Assembly: GCA_902799855.1 (NCBI GenBank)
Contig: CADCCA010000007.1
Span: forward strand, 1-33,237
Direction: 5' to 3'
Length of the DNA stretch: 33,237 nucleotides
DNA from: an uncultured Erysipelotrichaceae bacterium
Lineage (GTDB): Bacteria > Bacillota_I > Bacilli_A > RFN20 > CAG-826
Below are positions 22,125-29,635 of the stretch, one piece after another; positions within the stretch are counted from its first letter, which is position 1, and every line of letters begins with the position of its first letter. Position numbers and translations under genes: made by a program. Under the pieces are notes generated by a model. That model was not told where the DNA came from. It saw only the letters and a list, made by a program, of their open reading frames with translations, and did no database searches.

Positions 22125-22979
22125 ATGAAAAAATTACAGCAAATCATCGGTGGAAATTATACGGGCGAAAGAGCCCTTTTTATGCTTTCTGATGCCTATA
22201 TTGAAAACGCTAGATTCTTTGATGGGGAATCCCCATTAAAAGAAAGCAATAATCTAGAAATCAATAAATCCTCTTTTGAATGGAAATATCCTCTTTGGTA
22301 TGCGAATAATATCAAAGTTAACAATTCTCGTTTACTTATTACCGCTAGAAGCGGTATTTGGTACACTCATCACATCATCATGGATAACTGCAACATTGAA
22401 GCGCCTAAAACATTTAGAAGGTCATCCTCTATCATTTTAAATAATTGCACTTTAGAACACGCTGATGAAACATTCTGGTCATGTGATAGCATCAAGTTAT
22501 TTAATTGCTACGCTAAAGGTGATTATTTCATGATGAATTCTAATAACATCGAAATTGAAAACTTTAAGTTAGAAGGTAACTATTTCTTAGATGGTGGTAA
22601 AAACGTTGTTATTAGAAATTCCATTCTCAATTCCAAAGATGCTTTTTGGAATACTGAAAACGTCACTGTAATCGATAGCAAAATCGATGGAGAATACCTC
22701 GGTTGGAATAGTAAAAACCTCACATTTATCAACTGTGAAATCTCTTCATTACAAGCTCTTTGCTATATCAAAGGATTAAAGTTAGTTAACTGCAAGTTAA
22801 CTGATTCCTCATTATGCTTAGAATATTGTGAAGATATAGACGCTGAAATAATTGATGAAGTTGAATCAATCAAGAATCCAACCAGTGGTGTGATTAAAGT
22901 TAAAGGCGTTAAACAATTAATCATCAATGAAAACTCCAAAGCAAAGAAACAAGATGATGTCAAAATCATCATTAAATAA
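22125..22979 (+). CDS. DUF3737 family beta-helix protein
   Basis: A 284-residue protein matching DUF3737. The start IGGNYTGERALFMLSDAYIENARFFDGESPLKES is typical (shown here in parts: GGNYTGERALF, ENARFFDGESPLKE). About ten short rungs follow with the pattern hydrophobic-x-N-(S/C)-x-hydrophobic (for example VNNSRLLI, MDNCNIEA, LNNCTLEH, INCEISSL), which predicts a right-handed parallel beta-helix like pectate lyases. No signal peptide, so it should be cytoplasmic. The biochemical function of the family is unknown. Only one base separates it from the aminotransferase gene, so they are co-transcribed; DUF3737 genes beside PatB-like genes may reflect a shared metabolic role. Confidence 0.8.
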   Translation: MKKLQQIIGGNYTGERALFMLSDAYIENARFFDGESPLKESNNLEINKSSFEWKYPLWYANNIKVNNSRLLITARSGIWYTHHIIMDNCNIEAPKTFRRSSSIILNNCTLEHADETFWSCDSIKLFNCYAKGDYFMMNSNNIEIENFKLEGNYFLDGGKNVVIRNSILNSKDAFWNTENVTVIDSKIDGEYLGWNSKNLTFINCEISSLQALCYIKGLKLVNCKLTDSSLCLEYCEDIDAEIIDEVESIKNPTSGVIKVKGVKQLIINENSKAKKQDDVKIIIK

Positions 22980-22980
22980 T

Positions 22981-24141
22981 ATGAAATATAATTTTGATAA
23001 AACCGCTAATAGAAGAAACACCTCATCCATTAAATGGGATGTTAAAGAAAACGAACTACCAATGTGGGTCGCTGACATGGATTTTTTGCCAATGCCAGAA
23101 ATTCAAGATGCAGTCATCAAAGCCGCCAAAGAGAATGGCTATGGATATACTTATCCAACCGAAGAATTCTTTAAAGCCTATCAATCATGGTGGTTAACTC
23201 GTCATCATGTCAATATCGATACATCTTGGATGATCTTTGCCTCAGGCGTTGTTTCGGCCTTAGATTCCATGATTCGTACATTAACTAAAGTTGATGATGG
23301 TATCATGCTTCTTTCACCTGTTTATCACACCTTCTATAACATCATTAGAAACAACAATCGCAAAGTAGTGACATCTGCGTTAATTAACAATGATGATAAT
23401 TACTATATTGATTATCAAGATATCGAAGATAAATTCAAAAACAATAATGTCAAAATGCTCATCTTCTGCAATCCCCATAACCCAATGGGACGCATCTGGG
23501 AAAAAGAAGAGATTAGTAAATTAGCGAATCTATGTGATCAATATGGTGTTTTCCTCATCTCTGATGAAATACACTGTGACATTACTGATCCGGGTTATGA
23601 ATATAATTCCGCTTTGCTCGCTAATGAAAATGCCATCGTGTGCATTTCTCCAGGAAAAGCTTTTAACTTAGCAGGTGCTCACGCCGCGGTAATCGTGGTT
23701 AAAGATGAGCAACACCGCCAAGAGTTACAAGAAGCATTCTATCACGATGATATTGGTGAACCGAATTATTTCGCTATTCCGACAAGTATCGCTGCCTACA
23801 CAAAAGGAAGCGACTACGTAGATGAATTAAATGCCTATTTATATAAAAATAAGGGATACGTGTCATCGTTTATTAAAGAAAATCTACCTAAAGTTAAACT
23901 AGTAGGAGGACACGCTACATACTTAATCTGGTTAGAGGTATCTCTTACCAAGATAAGAAGCGATATCTTCTGTAAAGAATTAAGAGAAGAAACAGGACTC
24001 ATTCTAAGCCCAGGTCTTCAATTTGGTGAAGAAGGCGCTTATTACTTAAGAATGAATATTGCGACATCTTTAGATAACGTCAAAGATGCGATGAATAGAA
24101 TCAAAAAATATCTTGATATAAAGGAGAATAACAATGCGTAA
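22981..24141 (+). CDS. patB: PLP-dependent C-S lyase/aminotransferase (MalY/PatB family)
   Basis: A 386-residue fold-type I enzyme. The start MKYNFDKTANRRNTSSIKWD and the WVADMDF motif are diagnostic of MalY/PatB. PLP residues are visible: N in FCNPHNPMGR (161-171), D195 in SDEIHCD, Schiff-base K226 in SPGKAFNLAG and the C-terminal Arg in LRMNIATS. Family members split cystathionine or cysteine conjugates to a thiol, pyruvate and ammonia. I start at ATG 22981, one base after the DUF3737 stop; an upstream in-frame ATG at 22927 would overlap that gene by 53 bases and add non-homologous residues. It overlaps the flavin reductase gene by eight bases. Confidence 0.9.
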   Translation: MKYNFDKTANRRNTSSIKWDVKENELPMWVADMDFLPMPEIQDAVIKAAKENGYGYTYPTEEFFKAYQSWWLTRHHVNIDTSWMIFASGVVSALDSMIRTLTKVDDGIMLLSPVYHTFYNIIRNNNRKVVTSALINNDDNYYIDYQDIEDKFKNNNVKMLIFCNPHNPMGRIWEKEEISKLANLCDQYGVFLISDEIHCDITDPGYEYNSALLANENAIVCISPGKAFNLAGAHAAVIVVKDEQHRQELQEAFYHDDIGEPNYFAIPTSIAAYTKGSDYVDELNAYLYKNKGYVSSFIKENLPKVKLVGGHATYLIWLEVSLTKIRSDIFCKELREETGLILSPGLQFGEEGAYYLRMNIATSLDNVKDAMNRIKKYLDIKENNNA

Positions 24142-24697
24142 AGATTTTGGACCACAAACATGGATGTATCCAATGCCAGTATTAATTATTGGTACATATG
24201 ATGAAAACGGAAAAGCCAATGCGATGAATGCCGCTTGGGGTGGTATTTATGATTACAATCAAATCATGATTTGTCTATCCGCCCATCAAACAACTGATAA
24301 CATCAGAAAGAATAAAGCTTTTACCATTAGCTTTGCTACCGCTGAAACAGTGACTGCTAGTGACTATGTTGGTATCGTCTCGCAAAAAAGAGAGCCAAAT
24401 AAGATTATTAAATCTGGTCTTAAAGAAGAAAAAGCCAAGCACGTTAACGCTCCATTATTCACTAATTACCCACTCACTTTAGAATGCGAATTAGTTGAAA
24501 TCACTAATGAAGGCGAAGGTGGTGGTAATTTCATTGGTAGAATAGTTAATGCCAGTGTTGATGAAAGTATCTTAACCGATAATAAAATTGATTATAAAAA
24601 ACTGAATCCAATTGCCTTCGATCCAGTTTCTAACAAATATATCGCTTTAGGCGAAGAAGTGGCTCAAGCCTTCAAAGAAGGTTTGAAACTCAAATAA
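24134..24697 (+). CDS. Flavin reductase-like (split-barrel FMN-binding) protein
   Basis: A 187-residue protein of the flavin reductase-like FMN-binding split-barrel family. The start FGPQTWMYPMPVLIIGTYDENGKANAMNAAWGG is characteristic (motifs PMPVLIIGTYDENG and NAMNAAWGG), with NKAFTISFA and GNFIGRI further on. The ribosome binding site AAGGAG lies inside the end of the aminotransferase gene, so translation is coupled. It probably supplies reduced flavin or acts as an FMN oxidoreductase. It ends base-to-base against the convergent recN gene with no terminator between. Confidence 0.85.
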   Translation: MRKDFGPQTWMYPMPVLIIGTYDENGKANAMNAAWGGIYDYNQIMICLSAHQTTDNIRKNKAFTISFATAETVTASDYVGIVSQKREPNKIIKSGLKEEKAKHVNAPLFTNYPLTLECELVEITNEGEGGGNFIGRIVNASVDESILTDNKIDYKKLNPIAFDPVSNKYIALGEEVAQAFKEGLKLK

Positions 24698-26371
24698 TTA
24701 TTGCTCTTGCATCACTAATTCTTTAGCGTAATCAAGTTGTTTTTCTGTGACTTTGCCAGAAGAAATCAAAGAAGCAATTTCATAAATCTTTTCTTCTAGA
24801 TTCAACTCTTTAGCGGAAGCATATGTTCTTTTACCTATGACATTCTTATTGATGCGAATGTGGTGGTCTGAAAGACAGGCAACCTGTGGTAAATGAGTAA
24901 TGGTAATAACTTGATGGGCATAAGATAATTCTTTAATCTTTTTAGCGACTTTACTTGCGATTTCTCCACTGATACCAGTATCGATTTCATCGAAGATGAT
25001 TGTTTCGATATGGTGCGTTTTAACATAGAGCATTTTAATCGCTAACATGACACGTGATAATTCGCCGCCCGAAACAACCTTAGCCAAAGGTTTTAATCCT
25101 TCGCCTAAATTTGTTTCAATGCTAAATTCAACAGTATCGATACCATCTTCGTTAAATAATGACATATCGACTTCTTTATTCATTTCTTTAGCGATAACGT
25201 TCACAATAAAACGGCAGTTAAGGCCTAATTCTCCTAATGACTTTTCAATGTCTTTAGCGATCTTCGCACCGATATCACTTCTAATCTTATGCACATCCAT
25301 CGCTCTTTGATAAGTTTCTTGATAAATATTAAGAAGCTTTTCTTTTTCTTCTTTGAGCAAGATTTGATGGTCATCTTTGTTCTTTAATAATTCTTTTAAC
25401 TCTTCCGCGTACTTAATTAATTCATCAAAAGACTTGTTATATTTCTTCTTTAATGAGGCAATCGCGCGGTTCCTTTCAATAAGACTATCGAGTTCGTTTG
25501 GATCATAATCAAGGTTATCCGCTTTTCTTTTGAGTTCGTTATAAATATCTTCGATCTCATAATAGGCTTCAGAAAGTCTTTTGCTATAATCCTGATAATC
25601 TAAATCATAGTTTTGTAGTGATTCGATATTGCCTTTAATTTTATAAAGGTCTTCTAAAGAAGAACCATTTGCTAATTCTTTATTTTCCATGCTTAAGTCA
25701 TAGATTTTATCGTAATTAGAAAGAAGAGCGATTCTCGCTTCGATATTTTGCTCATCGCCTTCATTTAATTGAAGCGCGCTGATTTCTTGATAAGCATAAG
25801 CATATTCTTCTTGGTTCTTATTAAATTCTTCAATACGCCTAAGTAATTCCAAGTAGTGGTTATTTTGCTTATTTAATTCATTTAATGAGACATGGTATTT
25901 ATTTAGGTACTCATTCACTAATCTTTCAGAGAAGCCATCAACCATCGATAAATAGTTTTCAGGATTAAATAACTTCACTGAATCGAATTGAAGATGAATA
26001 TCCGCTAATAAGGAAGCAATTTCTTTTAAATCTGCTAATGAGACTGTTTCTCCATTAATCTTAATAACGTTTCTTTGTGTGGAAATCGTACGCTTAATAT
26101 CTAAAGATCCATCAAAAGGAATATTGAGTTTTTCTAATAGTCCTCTTAATAAAGGATTATCATTATCAAAAACACCTTCTACGGTAGCCTTTTCTTCACC
26201 TTGCCTAATCATTTCTGAAGCGGCTCTTTCACCTAAAAGGAGACCGATACAATCGATAATTAAGCTCTTACCTGCGCCGGTTTCACCAGTTAAAACGGTA
26301 AGGCCGTTTTTAAAATCTAACTCGATATCTTCAATGATGGCAAAGTTTTGAACTTTTAATTTTATTAGCAT
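24698..26371 (-). CDS. recN: DNA repair protein RecN
   Basis: SMC-like ATPase for double-strand break repair, 557 residues from ATG 26371 (MLIKLKVQNFAIIEDIEL), close to the usual length. Walker A GETGAGKS is at 29-36. A long coiled-coil arm spans about 150-365. The signature VSGGELSRVMLAIK and Walker B TIIFDEIDTGISG are near the C-terminus, followed by the H-loop region ITITHLPQVACLSDHH. An in-frame upstream ATG at 26398 would lie before the -10 and add non-family residues. A TATCAT hexamer lies six bases before ATG 26371 with no ribosome binding site, which suggests a leaderless transcript. It is transcribed alone. Confidence 0.95.
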   Translation of the reverse strand: MLIKLKVQNFAIIEDIELDFKNGLTVLTGETGAGKSLIIDCIGLLLGERAASEMIRQGEEKATVEGVFDNDNPLLRGLLEKLNIPFDGSLDIKRTISTQRNVIKINGETVSLADLKEIASLLADIHLQFDSVKLFNPENYLSMVDGFSERLVNEYLNKYHVSLNELNKQNNHYLELLRRIEEFNKNQEEYAYAYQEISALQLNEGDEQNIEARIALLSNYDKIYDLSMENKELANGSSLEDLYKIKGNIESLQNYDLDYQDYSKRLSEAYYEIEDIYNELKRKADNLDYDPNELDSLIERNRAIASLKKKYNKSFDELIKYAEELKELLKNKDDHQILLKEEKEKLLNIYQETYQRAMDVHKIRSDIGAKIAKDIEKSLGELGLNCRFIVNVIAKEMNKEVDMSLFNEDGIDTVEFSIETNLGEGLKPLAKVVSGGELSRVMLAIKMLYVKTHHIETIIFDEIDTGISGEIASKVAKKIKELSYAHQVITITHLPQVACLSDHHIRINKNVIGKRTYASAKELNLEEKIYEIASLISSGKVTEKQLDYAKELVMQEQ

Positions 26372-26377
26372 GCTTAT

Positions 26378-26383
26378 ATGATA
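26378..26383 (-). promoter_or_regulatory. -10 element, leaderless start of recN
   Basis: TATCAT on the minus strand at 26378-26383, exactly six bases from ATG 26371; no ribosome binding site follows. The -35 is weak. Confidence 0.5.
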
Positions 26384-26430
26384 ACCAAATTTGCCCATAA
26401 AATTAATTACTTTTTAACAAAAGAAAATAT

Positions 26431-26574
26431 TTGATAAAAAAGCATACGGTGTCCTATATTTTGATTAAAAAAATAGCCGATACGTGTCATAGTTTTCTAA
26501 ATATATTTACAAAAACAACGAATACAAAAGTCGCTCCTTTTTGCGTGAAAATGGGCAAAATAGCCGATATGTCA
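26431..26574. repeat. Degenerate direct repeats upstream of recN and the Pro/Glu membrane protein gene
   Basis: AAAATAGCCGATACGTGTCA (26470-26489) recurs as AAAATAGCCGATATGTCA (26557-26574), two bases shorter. A third, weaker copy TTGATAAAAAAGCATACGGTGTC starts at 26431, 30 bases before a matching TTGATTAAAAAAATAGCCGATACGTGTC start (26461; motif split here only for description). Likely protein-binding sites in the divergent promoter region. Confidence 0.5.
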
Positions 26575-26615
26575 CCTAAAAATGAAGAAAAATCGCACTA
26601 AATTAAATTAATTCC

Positions 26616-26643
26616 TTGAAATCCGCGCGCATTCGCCTACAAT
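26616..26643 (+). promoter_or_regulatory. Promoter of the Pro/Glu-linker membrane protein gene
   Basis: TTGAAA (26616-26621), 16-base GC-rich spacer (TCCGCGCGCATTCGCC), TACAAT (26638-26643), then AAGGAG before ATG 26672: a conventional leadered arrangement. Confidence 0.7.
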
Positions 26644-26671
26644 ATTGTTTAGATAATAAGGAGATTAGAAT

Positions 26672-27877
26672 ATGAACAAGAAAAAACTTTTGCGTTCAAC
26701 AATTATCGGTTTCTGCCTATTGTTGCTTAGTTTGTTACTCACCGGTATCTTCGGTATTAGTGATGTAATGAATGGTGGTGAAGGCTTCTTAAATGCTAAC
26801 TACATTTCTTACGGCCTTAAAGCATCAATCGGTCATTACTTCCAACTTTGGAGACCAGCTTCATTCCCACATGAAACAGCTTATATCGGCTTAGTTTTAA
26901 TCTTAGTGGCGATTTTCACAACCATCACTTTGATCATCTTAGCCATTGTTAAAAAGAAACCAGTTTACATCATTCCAGCATTATTATTAGGTGCTGCAAT
27001 CGCTTACTTACCATTTATTCTCATCTTAACAGTTCCAATGGTTCAATTAGGCGTTTTAAGAGGCATTTCCATGCTCTTCATGGCAGGTGTTACAGGCCTC
27101 ACATTATTCTCAATTTACTTCCTTGGTTTAGCGTGTAGCGAACTCTTAAAAGAAGGCTTTGCATTCTTTAATAAAGCCGCTGGCGAAGACAAGCAATTTG
27201 AAGAACAACGTTCAGAAGCTCAATCTGGTAGAGAAGGTTTAACCGAAGAACAAGTTCGTGCTATCGTTGAAGAATACTTAAAAGAACACGTTGAAGAAAA
27301 GCACTCTGAAGAAGAACCTGCTCCAGCTCCAGCTCCAGCTCCACAACCAGAGCCAGAACCAGAGCCAGAACCAGAACCAGAAGAAGAACCTGAAGAGGAA
27401 GAAGATGAAGAAGAAGGCGAAGAAGAAGCTCAAGCAGACAACCTCCCAGCCGGCTTAAATATCAAAGGCAAGAGAAGAAGAGCCTCCTTCGAAACACGTT
27501 TAAAGAACAGTGAATATGACATTCGTCATAAATACTACGATTTACGTGACTATATTAAATGGTATGGTTTAAGAAATCGTATCTCCATCCCAGGTGATAC
27601 ATTCTCCTATAAGAGACAACGTTATGTCTTCGTGACCATCGTTGGTAAACACATCCGTGTCTATCTCAACCTTGATCCAGCGAACTATGCTGATTCAGCC
27701 ATCCCAGTTGAAAAAGCTGAAGCTAAGAAGTATGAAGACTTACCATGCTTATTAAGAGTTAAGAGTGACTTATCATATCGTCGTGCTAAGAAATTAGTTG
27801 ATGACTTGATGCAAAAGATTGGCATTCCTCAACCAGATGAAGACCAACCAAAAGAAACTCAAGAACAATTCCAATAA
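26672..27877 (+). CDS. Membrane protein with Pro/Glu linker and cytoplasmic basic domain
   Basis: A 401-residue protein. Four membrane segments (about 10-30, 69-92, 96-121, 126-154) are followed by a helical stretch (about 165-215, TEEQVRAIVEEYLKEHVEE). Then comes a linker of alternating Ala-Pro and Pro-Glu running into poly-Glu (about 216-255). The C-terminal globular domain (about 265-395) has FETRLKNSEYDIRHKYYDLRDYI-type start and the pattern VGKHIRVYLNLDPANYADS, LPCLLRVKSDLSYRRAKKLVDDL. I recall that domain as a common, uncharacterised module in Bacillota proteins, often after disordered acidic linkers. Catalytic residues are not evident. It is transcribed alone, with strong promoter, ribosome binding site and terminator. 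Confidence 0.75.
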   Translation: MNKKKLLRSTIIGFCLLLLSLLLTGIFGISDVMNGGEGFLNANYISYGLKASIGHYFQLWRPASFPHETAYIGLVLILVAIFTTITLIILAIVKKKPVYIIPALLLGAAIAYLPFILILTVPMVQLGVLRGISMLFMAGVTGLTLFSIYFLGLACSELLKEGFAFFNKAAGEDKQFEEQRSEAQSGREGLTEEQVRAIVEEYLKEHVEEKHSEEEPAPAPAPAPQPEPEPEPEPEPEEEPEEEEDEEEGEEEAQADNLPAGLNIKGKRRRASFETRLKNSEYDIRHKYYDLRDYIKWYGLRNRISIPGDTFSYKRQRYVFVTIVGKHIRVYLNLDPANYADSAIPVEKAEAKKYEDLPCLLRVKSDLSYRRAKKLVDDLMQKIGIPQPDEDQPKETQEQFQ

Positions 27878-27894
27878 GATAGTTTCTAAAAATA

Positions 27895-27923
27895 AAACCA
27901 CTAGTTCACGCTAGTGGTTTTTT
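27895..27923 (+). terminator. Terminator of the Pro/Glu-linker gene
   Basis: Perfect ten-base stem AAACCACTAG / CTAGTGGTTT with loop TTCACG, followed by TTTTTT. Confidence 0.9.
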
Positions 27924-27941
27924 CTTACTCTTTTATAGATA

Positions 27942-27968
27942 TAAAAAAAGACACACACTCGTGTATCT
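27942..27968 (-). terminator. Terminator of the tRNA operon
   Basis: On the minus strand AGATACAC-GAGT-GTGTGTCT (eight pairs, one G-T; 27949-27968) is followed by seven T. Confidence 0.85.
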
Positions 27969-27980
27969 ATTTCTATAAAA

Positions 27981-28056
27981 TGGTGGCCCAGGCCGGGAGC
28001 GCGCCGGCGACACATGGATTTTCAGTCCATTGCTCTACTAGCTGAGCTACCGGGCC
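27981..28056 (-). tRNA. tRNA-Phe (GAA) with aberrant T- and D-loops
   Basis: A 76-base cloverleaf including encoded CCA. Acceptor GGCCCGG/CTGGGCC, D-stem GCTC/GAGC, anticodon arm ATGGA-CTGAAAA-TCCAT, variable GTGTC, T-stem GCCGG/CCGGC. The anticodon GAA reads Phe. The T-loop is CGCGCTC instead of TTCRANY, so positions 54, 55 and 58 are all changed. The D-loop AGCTAGTA has A at position 18 instead of G. G19 and C56 are kept. It is downstream of tRNA-Asp in one transcript. Confidence 0.9.
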
Positions 28057-28074
28057 ATCCTTTTAAAAAAGCGC

Positions 28075-28150
28075 TGGCGGATCTGACGGGAATCGAACCC
28101 GCGGTCTTCTCCGTGACAGGGAGACATGTTAACCGCTACACCACAGATCC
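28075..28150 (-). tRNA. tRNA-Asp (GTC)
   Basis: A 76-base cloverleaf with encoded CCA. Acceptor GGATCTG/CAGATCC, anticodon loop CTGTCAC (GTC), T-arm CGGG-TTCGATT-CCCG with a canonical loop, discriminator G73. First gene of the two-tRNA operon. Confidence 0.95.
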
Positions 28151-28168
28151 GTTTGAACGCGCTTTAAT

Positions 28169-28197
28169 ATTATCATAGAAAAATCTAATAAATGCAA
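28169..28197 (-). promoter_or_regulatory. tRNA operon promoter
   Basis: On the minus strand TTGCAT (28192-28197), 17-base spacer, GATAAT (28169-28174), about 18 bases before the mature tRNA-Asp 5' end. Confidence 0.75.
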
Positions 28198-28220
28198 TAG
28201 TTAATTTAACGAAAATAAAA

Positions 28221-28250
28221 AAGCACAAAGTTTATGCTCTGTGCTTCTTT
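28221..28250. terminator. Terminator of the rubrerythrin operon
   Basis: AAGCACAAAG (28221-28230) pairs with CTCTGTGCTT (28237-28246), ten pairs with one G-T. On the minus strand it is followed by TTTTTTATTTT. Confidence 0.85.
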
Positions 28251-28267
28251 TTAATTTTAATTAAAGA

Positions 28268-28807
28268 TTAATAATTTTCGACTCTTAATTCGAAATAGCT
28301 TTGTGGATGGGCACAAGCTGGGCAAATCTTTGGTGCTTCTTTGCCAATATGGATATGACCACAATTACGGCATTTCCAAACGACGACATCTGGAGCGATA
28401 AAGACTTTACCGCCTTGGACTTTTTCTAAAAGTTTAAGATATCTTTGTTCGTGTTCTGCTTCGATCTTAGCAACAAGAGCGAATTTAGCAGCAATTTCCA
28501 TGAAACCTTCTTCTCTGGCTTCTTCTGCCATTCTCTTATACATTTCTGTATGTTCGAAGTTTTCGCCTTCAGCCGCGGCTTTTAAGTTCTCAATTGTGCT
28601 TGGAACACCATTATCATGAAGATACTTGAACCACATCTTCGCGTGTTCTTTTTCGTTTTCCGCTGTTTCTAAGAAAATCGCGGCGATTTGTTCATAGCCT
28701 TCCTTTTTAGCTTGGCTAGCGAAATATGTGTATTTGTTTCTAGCTTGGGATTCACCCGCAAAAGCTTCTTGTAAATTCTTTTCTGTTTTACTACCTTTTA
28801 ATTCCAT
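28268..28807 (-). CDS. rbr: Rubrerythrin
   Basis: A 179-residue peroxide-scavenging di-iron protein. The ferritin-like domain carries the expected ligands in FAGESQARNKY (E19), ENEKEH (E49-H55 region) and AKIEAEHEQRY (E116, E118, H119). The C-terminal rubredoxin-type site has C146/C149 (CRNCG) and C162/C165 (CPACAHPQ). It reduces hydrogen peroxide to water with electrons from rubredoxin-like donors, which points to an anaerobe with oxidative defence. AAGGAG lies before the ATG, 27 bases after the permease stop, so it is probably the third gene of the binding protein/permease operon. Confidence 0.95.
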   Translation of the reverse strand: MELKGSKTEKNLQEAFAGESQARNKYTYFASQAKKEGYEQIAAIFLETAENEKEHAKMWFKYLHDNGVPSTIENLKAAAEGENFEHTEMYKRMAEEAREEGFMEIAAKFALVAKIEAEHEQRYLKLLEKVQGGKVFIAPDVVVWKCRNCGHIHIGKEAPKICPACAHPQSYFELRVENY

Positions 28808-28834
28808 AGTATTTATCTCCTTAAATCTAGTTTA

Positions 28835-29635
28835 TCAATTATTGTTGCTAACAACAATATTCTTCTTTTTTAGTATGTGCTTAATAATTTCTTCTATTAG
28901 TGAAACTAGAAGCATAATGATGATGGCAAGTAGGGCATAAGCGAATATTCCTGCCATATTGCTAGGATCATCAACTTGGGTGAAATGAATGACGCTTCCT
29001 AAACCGTTTCTTGTATAGCCAGTAATGACTTCCGCCATAATTTCTATCTTAAAAGATAGAGCGAAACTAGAAATCATACCGACTACAATAAAAGGAACCG
29101 CTAAAGGAAGTTTAATAAATAGGGTACTTTTAAAATAATTCGCACCATCGACTTTACTAGCCTCCACCAAATCCTTATTAACGTTTTTAATGCCTCCAGC
29201 AACTCCTTCATATAGAATCGGAAAACAAACGACAAAGACGACGAGAATAGGGGCGTTCTTAGGAGCGACTAAAACGATGAATAAAAACACTAAAGCTACA
29301 GTTGGAATGCTTTTAATCACAACCATCAATGGCTTAAAGAATTGATAGATGTTTTCATTATTGCCTGCTAATACACCAAATAACAAAGCACAAATAAATG
29401 AAACGCTAAATCCTATGAGCATTCTTAAAAACGTAAATCCTAAGCACTTATAGGTATAACCATCTACCAAGATTTTTCCAAACTCTTGCATGGTTAAAAT
29501 AGGGTTAGGGAAGATTGAACCATTACGGTCAAATAGAAGCGAACATATTACCCAAAGTAATATGACGAAAAGCGTTCCTAACGCAAATAAGACAAATTTA
29601 TTAGAAAGTAAAGAACGTATTTTCTTCGACATCAT
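28835..29635 (-). CDS. ABC transporter permease (SsuC/TauC type)
   Basis: A 266-residue permease of the nitrate/sulfonate/taurine-type family with about six membrane segments and the coupling-loop motif EASKVDGANYFKSTLFIKLPLAVPF. I start at ATG 29635 (or the adjacent ATG 29632), overlapping the binding protein gene by about 32-35 bases; a TTG nine bases further upstream is less likely. The last codons (NNIVVSNNN) overlap an inverted repeat ATTGTTG-TTAG-CAACAAT (28838-28855, minus strand). No ATPase gene lies in this operon, so the energising subunit must be encoded elsewhere. Confidence 0.85.
   Translation of the reverse strand: MMSKKIRSLLSNKFVLFALGTLFVILLWVICSLLFDRNGSIFPNPILTMQEFGKILVDGYTYKCLGFTFLRMLIGFSVSFICALLFGVLAGNNENIYQFFKPLMVVIKSIPTVALVFLFIVLVAPKNAPILVVFVVCFPILYEGVAGGIKNVNKDLVEASKVDGANYFKSTLFIKLPLAVPFIVVGMISSFALSFKIEIMAEVITGYTRNGLGSVIHFTQVDDPSNMAGIFAYALLAIIIMLLVSLIEEIIKHILKKKNIVVSNNN

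Noticed and set aside
22927..22980. Longer N-terminus for the PatB-like protein (ATG 22927)
   Set aside because: It would overlap the DUF3737 coding region in another frame and add residues unlike the family start. ATG 22981 gives the usual N-terminus.
28838..28855. Inverted repeat ATTGTTG-TTAG-CAACAAT as a terminator before rubrerythrin
   Set aside because: No T-run follows on the minus strand, and part of it encodes the permease C-terminus. It may be chance or a weak processing site.
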